This document shows, piece by piece, positions 1 through 9,580 of a stretch of DNA of 64,000 nt. The notes below the pieces were generated by a model. That model saw only the letters and a program-made list of their open reading frames with translations. It was not told the origin of the DNA and made no database searches. Source of the stretch: Bifidobacterium pseudolongum subsp. globosum. GTDB lineage: Bacteria > Actinomycetota > Actinomycetes > Actinomycetales > Bifidobacteriaceae. A program made the position numbers and the translations under genes. The DNA is taken from positions 1 through 64,000 of the forward strand of contig NZ_JGZG01000005.1 of assembly GCF_000741295.1 (NCBI RefSeq), in the 5' to 3' direction. Within the stretch, counting starts at the first letter, position 1, and the number at the start of each line of letters is the position of its first letter.

Positions 1-2
1 CC

Positions 3-1355
3 GCCGGTGCCGTGGCCGGCGACCTGACCGATATGATCCCGGGCCCGCTTACCTTGCGGGAAGTCGCACAATCCGAAGTTCACACAAGCGCCACAGTGCT
101 CGAAGGCGGCACGATCACCCCGGCCGCCGACCTGACGCGCACCGTGGACGCCAAACGCGTCGCCGCGCTCGTCGACGCGCTGCGGCGCGCGCCCGGCGTG
201 GGCAAGGACATCTCCGCCGCCGTGATCGACCCGAACGGCACCGTGGTGGCCGCACATGGCGAATCGACGCCTCGCGAGCCCGCGTCCACACTCAAAACGC
301 TGACCGCGCTCGCCGCCGCCTCCGTGCTCGACATGGGCGCCACGTTCACCACGCAGACGTTGTTCGTGCAACAGGCCAACGGCGCCGACACGGTGATCCT
401 CAAAGGCGACGGCGACATGCTGCTCGGCGCCGGCGAAAGCGACCCGCACCACGTCAACGGCCGCGCCGGGCTGGCCACACTCGCCAACGAGACGGCCCGC
501 GCGCTCGAACAGCGTGGCATCTCGTCGATCACGCTCGCCTACGACGACACGCTGTTCGGCACCGACCGCACGCCGCCGGACATCGCGCAGAACAACTCCG
601 GCAACCTCTATTACACACCCGTCTCGTCGATGGCGATTGACGGTGGCCGTCTGCGCGCCACAACCGTGGACCCCGACCGGTTCGCGGACTACCCCGAACT
701 GTCGCAGACGACCGCGCAAGACGTGGCGGCGCGCTTCGCCGCGTTGCTCGCCGAGCACGGCATCATCGTCACGAACACGACGCCGAAGGCCATGCAGGCG
801 CCGGCCGACCGCACCGCGCTCGCCGCTGTGCACTCCGCGCCGCTGAGCGCGGTCATGGGCTTCATGCTGCAGCACTCCGACAACACACTCGCCGAGGAAT
901 TCGGCCGTCTGCTCGCGTTGCGCACACACGCGCAGAACTCGCCGCAGGGCGCGGTCGATGCGGTCACCGCCGAACTGCGCGAGCTCGGCGTGCCGACCGA
1001 AGGCCTGCACATGGCCGATTGTTCGGGGCTCTCACCCGGTTCGCGCGTCACCGTGACGACGCTCGTGGATGTGCAGCAGCGCAACTTCACCGCCGGCGGG
1101 GCGGTGGCCGCCGCCGAGGGCCTCTCCGTGCCCGGGCTTGTCGGCACCGCCGTCGGGCGTCTCGCCAAAGACGACGCCGCCGGCCTGATGCGCGTCAAAA
1201 CAGGCTCGCTCGGCGAAGTCACCTCCATGGCCGGCAACATCTCGCGCATCGACGGCGGTGCGCTCGCGTTCGCCGTCATCGTCAACAACCCCACCGACAT
1301 CGGCAAGGCGCGCGAGGCGATCGACACGTTCATCGCCGGGCTCGCCGCATTGTGA
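3..1355 (+). CDS. dacB: D-alanyl-D-alanine carboxypeptidase/endopeptidase, PBP4 type (5' end outside window)
   Basis: This is the C-terminal part of a class C penicillin-binding protein (peptidase family S13), which trims D-Ala from peptidoglycan stem peptides or cuts cross-links outside the membrane. The reading frame is open to the left edge, so the start and any signal anchor are missing. All three active-site motifs are visible in order: S-T-L-K in PASTLK near the start, S-D-N in HSDNTLAEEF, and K-T-G in RVKTGSL close to the end. It ends 7 bp before tilS, so the two are probably co-transcribed. The order dacB-tilS-hpt-ftsH is common in actinobacteria and supports the call. The exact specificity, carboxypeptidase versus endopeptidase, cannot be read from the sequence. 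Confidence 0.9.
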   Translation, partial: AGAVAGDLTDMIPGPLTLREVAQSEVHTSATVLEGGTITPAADLTRTVDAKRVAALVDALRRAPGVGKDISAAVIDPNGTVVAAHGESTPREPASTLKTLTALAAASVLDMGATFTTQTLFVQQANGADTVILKGDGDMLLGAGESDPHHVNGRAGLATLANETARALEQRGISSITLAYDDTLFGTDRTPPDIAQNNSGNLYYTPVSSMAIDGGRLRATTVDPDRFADYPELSQTTAQDVAARFAALLAEHGIIVTNTTPKAMQAPADRTALAAVHSAPLSAVMGFMLQHSDNTLAEEFGRLLALRTHAQNSPQGAVDAVTAELRELGVPTEGLHMADCSGLSPGSRVTVTTLVDVQQRNFTAGGAVAAAEGLSVPGLVGTAVGRLAKDDAAGLMRVKTGSLGEVTSMAGNISRIDGGALAFAVIVNNPTDIGKAREAIDTFIAGLAAL

Positions 1356-1362
1356 GGCGCCG

Positions 1363-2481
1363 ATGGCGTATTCCGCAGCGATGAAACAGGCGATCGGCGC
1401 CGTGCGCGAACAGCTCGCGGGCGCCGGGTTCGGCTTGGCGGACAGCCGGTTCGCTCACCACGGCGTGCACAGCGTGGACCCGCACGCCCCGCTTGTGCTC
1501 GTGGCGTGCTCCGGCGGCCGCGATTCGCTTGCGCTCGCCGCCGTGGCGCATACCGTGGCTTCGGCATGGGGCATGCGGTGCGGCGCGGTCATCGTCGATC
1601 ACGGCATGCAACCCGGTTCCGCGGTTGTGGCACAGCGCGCGGCCGCACAATGCGAACAGCTGGGCCTCGCGCCGGTGCTCGTGCGCACAGTGCATGTGCG
1701 CGTCGGCGGTGAGGGGGCGGAAGCGGCGGCGCGTGAGGCGCGCTATGAGGCGCTCGCCACAGCCGCCCGCGAGCTCGACGCGGCGGCCGTGCTGCTCGCG
1801 CACACGCGCGACGACCAAGCCGAAGGCGTGCTGATCGGACTGATCCGCGCCGGTGGCGTCGACGCCGTCGCCGGCATGCCGGCACGGCAGACCGTGCATG
1901 GTGTGCGGTTCGTGCGCCCGCTGCTCGCGGTCTCGCGCACGCAGACGACCGCGATCTGCATGGATTTGGGCCTCGAGTGGTGGGACGACCCGACGAACGG
2001 CGATGCGTTCGCGCCCGACGAGCCACTCTCGGCAGACTATCCGCTCCGTTCGCGCGTGCGGCACACACTGCTGCCGTTCCTCAACGAATTCGCTGGGCGC
2101 GATATGGCGGAGCGCCTCGCGCAAGGCGCGCGCGTCGCCCGTCGTGACGTGGAGTGGCTCGACGAGTGCACAAGCCGTGTATTCGACGAATGCGTGCGGC
2201 TCGAGCGGCGGGGCGTCTCATGCGAGGCGCGCATTGACGCCACGCGCCTCGCCACACAACCGCAGGCCTTGCGCTTTCGGGTGATCGCGCGCGTGCTCGC
2301 GATCTGCGCGCCCGGCAGCGGCACCGCGCATGTGGATGCGGTTGAAGCGCTCATCTCGCAATGGCACGGCCAAGGGCCGGTGCAGCTTCCCAGTAAACAC
2401 TCAGCAAACCGCAAGAAACACGTCATTCGGGTGTGCGAAGATGTAACGCATGCGAATCGTCGACATTCAAGACAAGATTGA
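1363..2481 (+). CDS. tilS: tRNA(Ile)-lysidine synthase
   Basis: TilS converts the wobble cytidine of the CAU-anticodon isoleucine tRNA to lysidine using ATP and lysine, so that the tRNA reads AUA and is charged with Ile. The N-terminal PP-loop ATPase motif is clear as SGGRDSLAL, followed by IVDHGMQ and a second conserved stretch around HTRDDQAEGVLIGLIRGG-like residues. At 372 residues it is a short form with a reduced C-terminal domain, as is usual in bifidobacteria. The ATG at 1363 follows the dacB stop by 7 bp; the in-frame ATG at 1381 is an alternative. The last 32 bp overlap the hpt start, which suggests translational coupling. The protein acts in the cytoplasm. Confidence 0.93.
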   Translation: MAYSAAMKQAIGAVREQLAGAGFGLADSRFAHHGVHSVDPHAPLVLVACSGGRDSLALAAVAHTVASAWGMRCGAVIVDHGMQPGSAVVAQRAAAQCEQLGLAPVLVRTVHVRVGGEGAEAAAREARYEALATAARELDAAAVLLAHTRDDQAEGVLIGLIRAGGVDAVAGMPARQTVHGVRFVRPLLAVSRTQTTAICMDLGLEWWDDPTNGDAFAPDEPLSADYPLRSRVRHTLLPFLNEFAGRDMAERLAQGARVARRDVEWLDECTSRVFDECVRLERRGVSCEARIDATRLATQPQALRFRVIARVLAICAPGSGTAHVDAVEALISQWHGQGPVQLPSKHSANRKKHVIRVCEDVTHANRRHSRQD

Positions 2482-3013
2482 CCATGAGCTGCTGAGCCAT
2501 GATCAGATTATGGAGAAGATCAGCGAGGCGGCACAGCAGGCAAGTGAGGATTATGCGGGCCGGGTGCCCCTGCTCGTCTGCGTGCTCAAAGGTGCGGTGA
2601 ACACCCTCACCGCATTCTCGCAGGCCATGTCCATCCCGCTCGAGATGGACTTCATGAGCTTGTCGAGCTACGGTTCCGGAACCTCCACGAGCGGCAAGGT
2701 CACCGTGCGGCAGGACCTGTCGACCGACGTGCGTGGCCGCGATGTGCTCATCGTCGAAGACATCGTCGATTCAGGTGTCACGTTGTCGTGGCTCGTCAAC
2801 GAATTGAAGCGCCGCGGTGCGGCTTCTGTGGAGATTTTCGCGCTGCTGGAGAAACCCGCTCGCCATCAGGTGCAATTGGATGTGAAGTATAAGGGATTTG
2901 TGATTCCCGACGAGTTTGTAGTGGGATTCGGACTCGATTTTGACGAGGAATACCGGAACCTGGATTCCATCGCAGTCCTCAAACCCGAAGTGTATGAAGG
3001 AGAGCTTGCATGA
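2450..3013 (+). CDS. hpt: hypoxanthine phosphoribosyltransferase
   Basis: A purine-salvage enzyme that joins hypoxanthine or guanine to PRPP to give IMP or GMP. The 187-residue length is normal for the family. The PRPP-binding signature VLIVEDIVDSGVTLSWL is intact, and the pyrophosphate-binding LKGAV segment lies upstream. The protein begins inside the end of tilS (32-bp overlap) and its stop overlaps the ftsH start as ATGA, so tilS-hpt-ftsH read as a coupled operon. This trio is conserved across actinobacteria and firmicutes. The enzyme is cytoplasmic. Nothing unusual is seen in the sequence. Confidence 0.95.
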   Translation: MRIVDIQDKIDHELLSHDQIMEKISEAAQQASEDYAGRVPLLVCVLKGAVNTLTAFSQAMSIPLEMDFMSLSSYGSGTSTSGKVTVRQDLSTDVRGRDVLIVEDIVDSGVTLSWLVNELKRRGAASVEIFALLEKPARHQVQLDVKYKGFVIPDEFVVGFGLDFDEEYRNLDSIAVLKPEVYEGELA

Positions 3014-5094
3014 GCGTTCCGCAAGGACCACAAAGCCCGCGCGGCAATGGGGGTAACCCATTCAGTCCGCGCGGCAACGGGAACAATCCCGACCAGAGCA
3101 ACCGGCGCAACCAGAATGCCGGCCCCGGCGGCCCCAAGGGCGTGATGCGCTCGCCGTGGCTGTGGGGCATCATCATCGTGCTGATGGTCGTGCTGCTGTT
3201 CCAAATGCTCAGCGGCAGGGGTCCGCAGACGATCGACACCAAAGACGGCATGGACATCCTGACGAGCCAGGCCTCCGACGTGAAGTTCGCCAACATCGTC
3301 GACAACACGCGCCAGGTGCAGCTTGAGCTGAACAGCGACTACAAGAAGACCGACCCCGAGACCGGCAAGGAACGCAACTACGGCAAGGACGTGCAGTTCT
3401 ACTACACGTACGCCCAAAGCGCGCAGGTGGTCAAGGCCGTGGAGAAGGCGAACCCGAAGAACGGGTGGACCGCCTCGATGAAAGAGACGAGCATGTGGAC
3501 CTACATGCTCACCTCGATCCTGCCGTTCATCATCATCCTCGCGCTCTTCTGGTTCCTCATGAGCCGCATGGGCAGCGGCAGCGGCATGCTGGGCATGGGC
3601 GGCAAGAAGAACGCCGGCAAGCTGTCCGACGGCCAGATCCCCAAGACGAAGTTCTCCGACGTGGCCGGTGAGGAAGCCGCCGTGCAGGAGGTCGAGGAGA
3701 TCAAGGACTTCCTGCAGGATCCGTCGAAGTACAAGGCGCTCGGCGCGCGCATCCCGCGCGGCGTGCTGCTCTACGGTCCTCCCGGCACCGGCAAGACGCT
3801 GCTTGCGCGCGCCATCGCCGGCGAGGCGGGCGTGCCGTTCTACTCGATGGCAGGCTCCGACTTCGTCGAGATGTTCGTCGGCCTCGGCGCCTCGCGTGTG
3901 CGAGACCTGTTCGACGAGGCGAAGAAGAACGCGCCGGCGATCATCTTCATCGACGAGATCGACGCCGTGGGCCGCAAGCGCGGCTCCGGCATGGGCGGCG
4001 GCCACGACGAACGCGAGCAGACGCTCAACCAGCTGCTCGTGGAGATGGACGGCTTCAACAACGACACGAACCTGATCATCATCGCCGCCACGAACCGCCC
4101 CGACGTGCTCGACCCCGCGCTGCTGCGCCCGGGCCGATTCGACCGCCAGGTGGCGGTGGAGGCGCCTGATCTGGAAGGCCGTGAGGAGATCCTCAAGGTG
4201 CACGCCAAGGGCAAGCCGTTCGTGCCCGACATCGACCTGCACGCGATCGCCGTGCGCACGCCGGGCTTCACCGGCGCCGACCTGGCGAATGTGCTCAACG
4301 AAGCGGCGTTGCTGTGCGCCCGCGTCGGCGCCCAGCTCATCGACAACCGCGCGATCGACGAGGCGATCGACCGCGTGATGTCCGGCCCGCGCCGCCGTTC
4401 GAAGGGCATGGCGCTCGACGAGCTGCGCAACACCGCGTACCACGAAGGCGGCCACGCGCTTGTGGCCGCGGCGCTCAACAACACCGACCCGGTGACGAAG
4501 GTCACGATCCTGCCGCGCGGCCGCGCACTCGGTTACACGGCGGTCATGCCCACCGAGGACCGCTATTCGCAGTCCCGCAACGAGCTGCTCGACCAGATGG
4601 CCTACGCTATGGGCGGCCGCACCGCCGAGGAGATCGTGTTCCACGACCCCTCCACCGGCGCGTCGAACGACATCGAGAAGGCCACCAAGATCGCACGCCG
4701 CATGGTCGGCGAGTTCGGATTCACCGACCAGCTGGGTGCGATCAAGTGGATCGACAGCGACGACGAGCAGGGCCTCGACGGCCTGCGCCCGCGCGAATAC
4801 TCCGATGCCACGGCCCAGATGATCGACGAGCAGGTGATGAGCTTCGTGGAGACCGCGCACACCGAGGCGTGGCAGATCATCATGGACAACCGCGAGATCC
4901 TCGACGAGCTGGTGCGCCAGCTGCTCGTGAAGCAGACGCTCAACGAAAAGGAGCTCAAGGAGATCTTCGCGAACATCAAGAAGGCCCCGCAGCGCGAGGT
5001 CTGGCTGAGCAATCCGAACCGCCCCGATTCGGACAAGCCGCCGGTGCCGATCCCCGAGTCGCTCAAGCGGTCGGCGGGTCTGCCGCAGCAGTAG
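3010..5094 (+). CDS. ftsH: ATP-dependent zinc metalloprotease FtsH
   Basis: A membrane-bound AAA+ protease that extracts and degrades membrane and regulatory proteins. Domains in order: a polar Gly/Asn/Pro-rich N-terminus, a first membrane helix at about residues 50-67, an extracytoplasmic segment, a second helix at about 165-185, the AAA module with Walker A GPPGTGKT at 256-263 and Walker B FIDEID, the second region of homology ending in RPGRFDRQ, and the zinc site HEGGH at 478-482. The length of 694 residues is normal. It overlaps the hpt stop by 4 bp. A 24-bp perfect hairpin follows the stop, so the operon probably ends here. In many actinobacteria folE and folP come next; here they are absent. 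Confidence 0.97.
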   Translation: MSVPQGPQSPRGNGGNPFSPRGNGNNPDQSNRRNQNAGPGGPKGVMRSPWLWGIIIVLMVVLLFQMLSGRGPQTIDTKDGMDILTSQASDVKFANIVDNTRQVQLELNSDYKKTDPETGKERNYGKDVQFYYTYAQSAQVVKAVEKANPKNGWTASMKETSMWTYMLTSILPFIIILALFWFLMSRMGSGSGMLGMGGKKNAGKLSDGQIPKTKFSDVAGEEAAVQEVEEIKDFLQDPSKYKALGARIPRGVLLYGPPGTGKTLLARAIAGEAGVPFYSMAGSDFVEMFVGLGASRVRDLFDEAKKNAPAIIFIDEIDAVGRKRGSGMGGGHDEREQTLNQLLVEMDGFNNDTNLIIIAATNRPDVLDPALLRPGRFDRQVAVEAPDLEGREEILKVHAKGKPFVPDIDLHAIAVRTPGFTGADLANVLNEAALLCARVGAQLIDNRAIDEAIDRVMSGPRRRSKGMALDELRNTAYHEGGHALVAAALNNTDPVTKVTILPRGRALGYTAVMPTEDRYSQSRNELLDQMAYAMGGRTAEEIVFHDPSTGASNDIEKATKIARRMVGEFGFTDQLGAIKWIDSDDEQGLDGLRPREYSDATAQMIDEQVMSFVETAHTEAWQIIMDNREILDELVRQLLVKQTLNEKELKEIFANIKKAPQREVWLSNPNRPDSDKPPVPIPESLKRSAGLPQQ

Positions 5095-5113
5095 TGGGCA
5101 CGCAGAGCCGCAA

Positions 5114-5166
5114 CCGTATCGCAACGGGCCCGGCCGCATCACGCGGCCGGGCCCGTTGCGATACGG
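5114..5166 (+). terminator. 24-bp perfect hairpin after ftsH
   Basis: The arms at 5114-5137 and 5143-5166 pair without a mismatch around a 5-nt loop (ATCAC). There is no T-tract after it. The position, 20 bp after the ftsH stop, suggests a terminator or 3'-end stabiliser. It also marks the point where folE-folP are missing compared with the usual actinobacterial order. Confidence 0.7.
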
Positions 5167-5215
5167 TGCGAGATCGGGGTGGTCCCAGACATACAGGTGT
5201 ACACAGGGAGTGAAC

Positions 5216-6049
5216 ATGGAGACGAATTCGGTGGCATTGCGCGGCGTGCGCGTAGAGCATGCGCGCGTGGCGCAGATGCCGGGGGAACGGGCAGTGCATG
5301 TGGACGTGTGCTGCGCGCAACCGCAGCGTAGTGCCCCGGTTGATGAGCTGCTTGGCGCCGTTGTGGCATGCGTGCAGCAGGAATCAGGTGAACCCGCCGC
5401 GCGCATCGCGCATGCGGTGGCGGTGCGCATGGCGCAGCTTACCGAAAGCGCGGATGTGCAGGTGACGCTGCGCGTGGCGGGGGATGGCGAAACTCCCGCA
5501 TATGCCGGCGTGGAGTGGAATGTGCACGTGACCGACACCGACGTGCAGCCGGCCGACGACGCCACGCTCCCGGTGCGCACGGCGAGCCATGCGGCCGTCA
5601 TCTCGCTCGAAAGCCGTGTGCCGAACGCCGCCGACGTGTTCCGCACGATGATCGTGGCGCTCGACGGCATACCGGGCAACCAAGTCGAAGGCATCTCGCC
5701 GCTCTACGCTGTGACCCACGCCGACGGGAGCGCCGGCCGTAGCGCCGTCGTCGCGTTGCAGACCACGATGAGCGCGGCCCAGCTCGAACGCGCGCTCACC
5801 GCGCTGCACGCCGCGCACGAGGGCGCCGTCACATGCCACGTCGTGCAGATGAGCGGCATCGGCGACGAGGAGCGCGCGGCGCTCGACACGGGCGACGCAC
5901 AGCACCGCGCCGCCGTGCTCGCCCCGTGGATGGACATGGACCCGCAGGCCACGCTGCAAGGCGATCCGCTCGCGTTCCTGCTGGCTTCGGCGCCCGATGC
6001 CCCATTCGTCGGTATAGAGTCCGACCATTGGATTATCGGAGGCGAATAA
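5216..6049 (+). CDS. degenerate FolB-FolK-like fusion, probably catalytically inactive
   Basis: The 277-residue protein sits where actinobacteria encode dihydroneopterin aldolase (FolB) fused to or followed by the pyrophosphokinase FolK. Residues 1-112 follow the FolB pattern (SVALRGVRVEH...) but lack the Tyr-His-Gly-Val type N-terminal active-site segment and the E-T-L-A-E region; ARIAHAVAVRM stands there. Residues from about 125 follow FolK: VFRTMIVALDGIPGNQVEGI then SPLYAVTH, and later AAVLAPWMDMDP. The R-x-L-D-x-D-L magnesium/pterin motif of FolK is not found. The start at 5216 has AGGGAG six bases upstream. The adjacent DUF3180 gene is the usual folK neighbour. I infer a decayed or repurposed folate protein. 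Confidence 0.65.
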   Translation: METNSVALRGVRVEHARVAQMPGERAVHVDVCCAQPQRSAPVDELLGAVVACVQQESGEPAARIAHAVAVRMAQLTESADVQVTLRVAGDGETPAYAGVEWNVHVTDTDVQPADDATLPVRTASHAAVISLESRVPNAADVFRTMIVALDGIPGNQVEGISPLYAVTHADGSAGRSAVVALQTTMSAAQLERALTALHAAHEGAVTCHVVQMSGIGDEERAALDTGDAQHRAAVLAPWMDMDPQATLQGDPLAFLLASAPDAPFVGIESDHWIIGGE

Positions 6050-6565
6050 ATGAACGCACAACGTACACGCTGGTGGGAATACGCACTGGCGATCATTCTG
6101 GGCCTGCTCGCCGGCATCGGCATCGCCGTCATCGAATCGCACATGACCATCTCACTGACCGGGGCGCCGTGGCCCGTGCCGGTCATCATGGTCATCATCG
6201 CGTTCATCGTGCTGTATTGCGCGTGGCAAGTGCACTGTTACGCCACGACCGAACCGCGCAAACGCGTGGGCATGAAGCGCATCGACCCGCAGCGGGCCGT
6301 CTATACGCTCGTCTTCGCGAAGACATTGGCGATCGCCGGCGCGCTGCTGCTCGGCTGGTATGGCGGTGAGATCATCATGACGCTCGGGCACCTCGACGCC
6401 ACTTACTACCGTACAATCGCCATCCAATGCGCATTCGCGGCGGCGGCGAGCCTGTTCGACATGATCATCGGCATTGTGAGCGAAGGCTTGTGCCAGTTGC
6501 CGCCCACCGAAGGGCCGGAACACCCCAAGATGAAGGAACGGCGCCAACAGCAGGGGATCGCATAG
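6050..6565 (+). CDS. DUF3180 family membrane protein
   Basis: A 171-residue integral membrane protein with four predicted helices: about residues 9-28 (YALAIILGLLAGIGIAVIES), 41-62, 88-110 and 122-145. The C-terminus is charged and cytoplasmic-looking. The ATG directly follows the TAA of the FolB-FolK-like gene, so the pair is translated from one message. DUF3180 proteins in actinobacteria are nearly always encoded right after folK, as in mycobacteria. Their function is unknown. The gene has stayed intact although the folate locus before it is reduced, which suggests its role is not tied only to folate synthesis; that is an inference. Confidence 0.8.
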   Translation: MNAQRTRWWEYALAIILGLLAGIGIAVIESHMTISLTGAPWPVPVIMVIIAFIVLYCAWQVHCYATTEPRKRVGMKRIDPQRAVYTLVFAKTLAIAGALLLGWYGGEIIMTLGHLDATYYRTIAIQCAFAAAASLFDMIIGIVSEGLCQLPPTEGPEHPKMKERRQQQGIA

Positions 6566-6596
6566 CCGGCGCCGCGGGTACCGCGGTCAGGTCCGC

Positions 6597-7514
6597 TCAG
6601 TCCTGGTTGGGGTCAGGCTGCGGCACGCGCACCATCGCCTCCTGCACAATCGCGGCCACAAGCGTGCCGTCCTGCCGGTAGACCTTGGCGGTCGAAAGCC
6701 CGCGGCCATGACCCGCGGTCGGCGTGTCCTGCACATACAAATGCCATTGCGTCACATCCACGTCGCGGTACCACCACATGGAGTGGTCGATGGACGCGAA
6801 CGAGATGCCGGGGGTCATCACCGTCAGGCCGGTGCGGCGCAGGATCGGCTCCAGCATGATCTGGTCACAGCCGAGCGCGAGCATGGCGCGGTGCATCGTC
6901 TGCGAGACCTCGCAAGAGCCATCGGCGCGCATCCACACAAGCTGCTTGCCACTGTCCTCCTCGTGGCTGCGCTTGTCCGGACCGAGCAGGATCGGCTGTG
7001 ACACGTACCGGATGTCAAACGGCGAGTTGTATGCGTAGTACTTGGCGAAGCTCGATTTGTCCGCGAACGGCTCCATGAGTTCCTTGGAGCTCTTGAGCGA
7101 TTCGGGGTCGGGCACATCCGTGGGCATGGGGTCGGCATACTCCACGCCTTCCTGCCCCTTGGCCTGGAAACTCGCAATCGCGGTGAGGATGGAGCCTTGC
7201 GATTGGGTCACGTTGACGCGGCGCGAGGAGAACGAATGGCCGTCGCGCAGCGTCTCCACGTCGAACAGCAGGTCCTGATGGATGTCTCCCGGCGCGATGA
7301 AATACCCGTGGATCGAATGAGGCTCACGGTCGGGGGCCACCGTCTTCGCCGCGGCGATGAGGGATTGCGCGATCACCTGCCCGCCGTAGACGCGGCCGGT
7401 GGGGAAGTACATGCTTTCGCCGTTGATGTAAGTGTGGTCGCGGTATACGGAAGGCGAACCAAGGCTCAACACACTGATCAGGCGTTGCAGCGGGGTTCCG
7501 GTCTCGGTGGTCAT
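6597..7514 (-). CDS. tesB: acyl-CoA thioesterase II
   Basis: A 305-residue double hot-dog thioesterase that hydrolyses acyl-CoA to free fatty acid and CoA. Family features seen: the N-terminal SLGSPSVYRDHTYING segment, GRVYGGQVIAQSLIAA in the first hot-dog, SIHGYFIAPGD, and in the second half FASIDHSMWWYRDVD and TPTAGHGRGLSTAKVY near the C-terminus. The catalytic Asp/Thr/Gln set lies in the second half in TesB; the matching stretch is present. The ATG has AAAGGACC upstream at a slightly long distance. The gene stands alone, convergent with the DUF3180 gene, and is separated from ettA by a hairpin. Confidence 0.9.
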   Translation of the reverse strand: MTTETGTPLQRLISVLSLGSPSVYRDHTYINGESMYFPTGRVYGGQVIAQSLIAAAKTVAPDREPHSIHGYFIAPGDIHQDLLFDVETLRDGHSFSSRRVNVTQSQGSILTAIASFQAKGQEGVEYADPMPTDVPDPESLKSSKELMEPFADKSSFAKYYAYNSPFDIRYVSQPILLGPDKRSHEEDSGKQLVWMRADGSCEVSQTMHRAMLALGCDQIMLEPILRRTGLTVMTPGISFASIDHSMWWYRDVDVTQWHLYVQDTPTAGHGRGLSTAKVYRQDGTLVAAIVQEAMVRVPQPDPNQD

Positions 7515-7638
7515 GGCGGGCAGGTCCTTTCGAATCCAAGCACAGGGTCGTAGTGCGGGTTGCTGTTTGGCAGTCTAACGGGTCGGCGTTAAGAACAATG
7601 CGCGGAATGTTACGCTCAGCTGAAACACGGCACAACGC

Positions 7639-7674
7639 GATGTGGCGCACCACTGGGCAGCGGTGCGCCACATC
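7639..7674 (-). terminator. 13-bp hairpin downstream of ettA
   Basis: The arms at 7639-7651 and 7662-7674 pair perfectly around a 10-nt loop. It lies just after the ettA stop on the minus strand and before the tesB promoter region, so it probably ends the ettA transcript. No T-tract is present. Confidence 0.6.
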
Positions 7675-7703
7675 AAGGTGTTGGCAATGCCTTGCGCGTG
7701 CGG

Positions 7704-9380
7704 TCAGCGTGTGAGCTTGCGGTGCAGGCGGTGCGGGCGGGCCGCGTCCTCACCCAAGCGCGCGATCTTGTTTTCCTGGTACGACTGGAAGTTGCCTTCG
7801 AACCAGTACCAGCGCGCCGGGTTCTCGTCGTCGCCTTCCCACGCGAGGATGTGCGTGGCGATGCGGTCGAGGAACCAACGGTCGTGCGAGATCACCACGG
7901 CGCAGCCGGGGAACTCGATCAGTGCGTTCTCGAGCGATTCGAGCGTTTCCACGTCCAGGTCGTTCGTCGGCTCGTCGAGCAGCAGCAGGTTGCCGCCCTG
8001 CTTCAGGGTCAGCGCCAGATTGAGGCGGTTGCGCTCGCCGCCGGACAGCACGCCCGTGAGCTTCTGCTGGTCGGAGCCCTTGAAGCCGAAGCTCGCCACA
8101 TAGGCGCGCGTCGGCACCTCCACGCCGCCGACCTCGATGAAGTCGTTGCCGTCGGAGACCGCTTCCCACAGGTTCTTGTTGGGGTCAAGGCCGGCGCGGT
8201 TCTGGTCCACGTAGCTGATCTTGACCGTCTCGCCAATCTTGAGGTCGCCGCTTGTGAGCGGTTCGAGGCCCACGATTGTCTTGAACAGCGTGGACTTGCC
8301 CACGCCGTTGGGGCCGATCACGCCCACGATGCCGTTGCGCGGCAGCGTGAAGCTTAGGTCGTCGATGAGCACGCGGTCGCCGAAGGCCTTGTGGATGTGT
8401 TCGGCCTCGAGCACCGTGGAGCCCAGGCGCGGTCCCGGCGGAATCTGGATCTCGGAGAAGTCGAGCTTCTTGGAGTTGCGTGCCTCCTGCTCCATCTGGT
8501 CGTAGCGTTCCAGACGGGCCTTGTTCTTGGCCTGGCGGGCCTTGGGCGACGAGCGCACCCAGTCGAGCTCGTTCTTGAGGCGCTTGGCGAGCTTGGCGTC
8601 CTTGGCGCCCTGGATCTCCATACGCTTCGCCTTCGTCTCCAGGTACGTGGTGTAGTTGCCCTTGTACGGGTAGAGCTGGCCGCGGTCCACCTCGCAGATC
8701 CACTCCGCCACGTTGTCCATGAAGTAGCGGTCGTGGGTCACGGCGATCACGGCGCCGGGGTACTGGTGCAGGAACTTTTCGAGCCACAGGATCGATTCGG
8801 CGTCCAAGTGGTTGGTGGGCTCGTCGAGCAGCAGCAGGTCGGGGGCCTCAAGCAGCAGCTTGCACAGCGCCACACGGCGGCGTTCGCCACCCGAGCACAC
8901 GGAGACTGGGGTGTCGGGGTCAGGGCACTGCAGCGCGTCCATCGCCTGCTCGAGCTGCGAGTCGAGGTCCCAGCCGTTGGCGGCGTCGATCTCGGTCTGC
9001 AACTTGCCCATCTCGTCCATCAGTGCGTCGAAGTCGGCGTCGGGGTTCGCCATCTCCTCGCCGATCTCGTTGAAGCGCGCGACCTTCTGCGCGACGTCGC
9101 CGAACGCCATCTTGATGTTCTCGCCCACGGTCTTGTCGTCGTCGAGCGGCGGCTCCTGCTGCAGGATGCCCACGGAGAAGCCCGGGGTCAGCGTCGCCTC
9201 GCCGTTGCTGACGGTGTCGAGGCCCGCCATGATTTTGAGCAGTGTGGACTTGCCCATGCCGTTGGGGCCGACCACACCGATTTTCGCGCCCGGCAGGAAG
9301 CTCAGCGTGACGTTGTCGAGAATCACGCGGTCTCCGTAAGCCTTACGGGCGTTGATCATCTGATAGATAAACTCAGCCAA
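7704..9380 (-). CDS. ettA: energy-dependent translational throttle ATPase, ABC-F family
   Basis: EttA binds the ribosomal E site and gates the first elongation step according to the ATP/ADP ratio. The 558-residue protein has two ABC cassettes without membrane helices. Walker A motifs are GPNGMGKST and GPNGVGKST, and signature motifs are SGGERRRVAL and LSGGERNRLNLA. The Arg/Lys-rich linker between the cassettes is the P-site-tRNA-interacting region typical of ABC-F proteins. The start codon is TTG at 9378-9380; MAEFIYQM matches the usual EttA N-terminus, so the TTG is preferred over the ATG seven codons later. The 200 bp upstream to 9580 show no gene. Confidence 0.95.
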   Translation of the reverse strand: MAEFIYQMINARKAYGDRVILDNVTLSFLPGAKIGVVGPNGMGKSTLLKIMAGLDTVSNGEATLTPGFSVGILQQEPPLDDDKTVGENIKMAFGDVAQKVARFNEIGEEMANPDADFDALMDEMGKLQTEIDAANGWDLDSQLEQAMDALQCPDPDTPVSVCSGGERRRVALCKLLLEAPDLLLLDEPTNHLDAESILWLEKFLHQYPGAVIAVTHDRYFMDNVAEWICEVDRGQLYPYKGNYTTYLETKAKRMEIQGAKDAKLAKRLKNELDWVRSSPKARQAKNKARLERYDQMEQEARNSKKLDFSEIQIPPGPRLGSTVLEAEHIHKAFGDRVLIDDLSFTLPRNGIVGVIGPNGVGKSTLFKTIVGLEPLTSGDLKIGETVKISYVDQNRAGLDPNKNLWEAVSDGNDFIEVGGVEVPTRAYVASFGFKGSDQQKLTGVLSGGERNRLNLALTLKQGGNLLLLDEPTNDLDVETLESLENALIEFPGCAVVISHDRWFLDRIATHILAWEGDDENPARWYWFEGNFQSYQENKIARLGEDAARPHRLHRKLTR

Positions 9381-9580
9381 AGTTGGTTCCGTTCTCTGTT
9401 GGATTGCTTCCTACATGGAAGCGGGCATACATGCATCGCCCATTATTCCAAAAGAGGTCTACAGCGTCCACCATCGCACTCAAAGACGTATCCCGGACAT
9501 AAGCGCAGTCTAACGTCGAGTCGAATCAGCGCGCCGCTGTAGCCCGATGGCGTTGTTTATGCCAATGTCTCAGCGGTAAC

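Noticed and set aside
2866-5694. 942-codon open frame on the minus strand across ftsH
   Set aside because: It mirrors the codon bias of ftsH, is rich in His/Arg/Val runs typical of antisense frames, has no ribosome site and crosses a clear gene.
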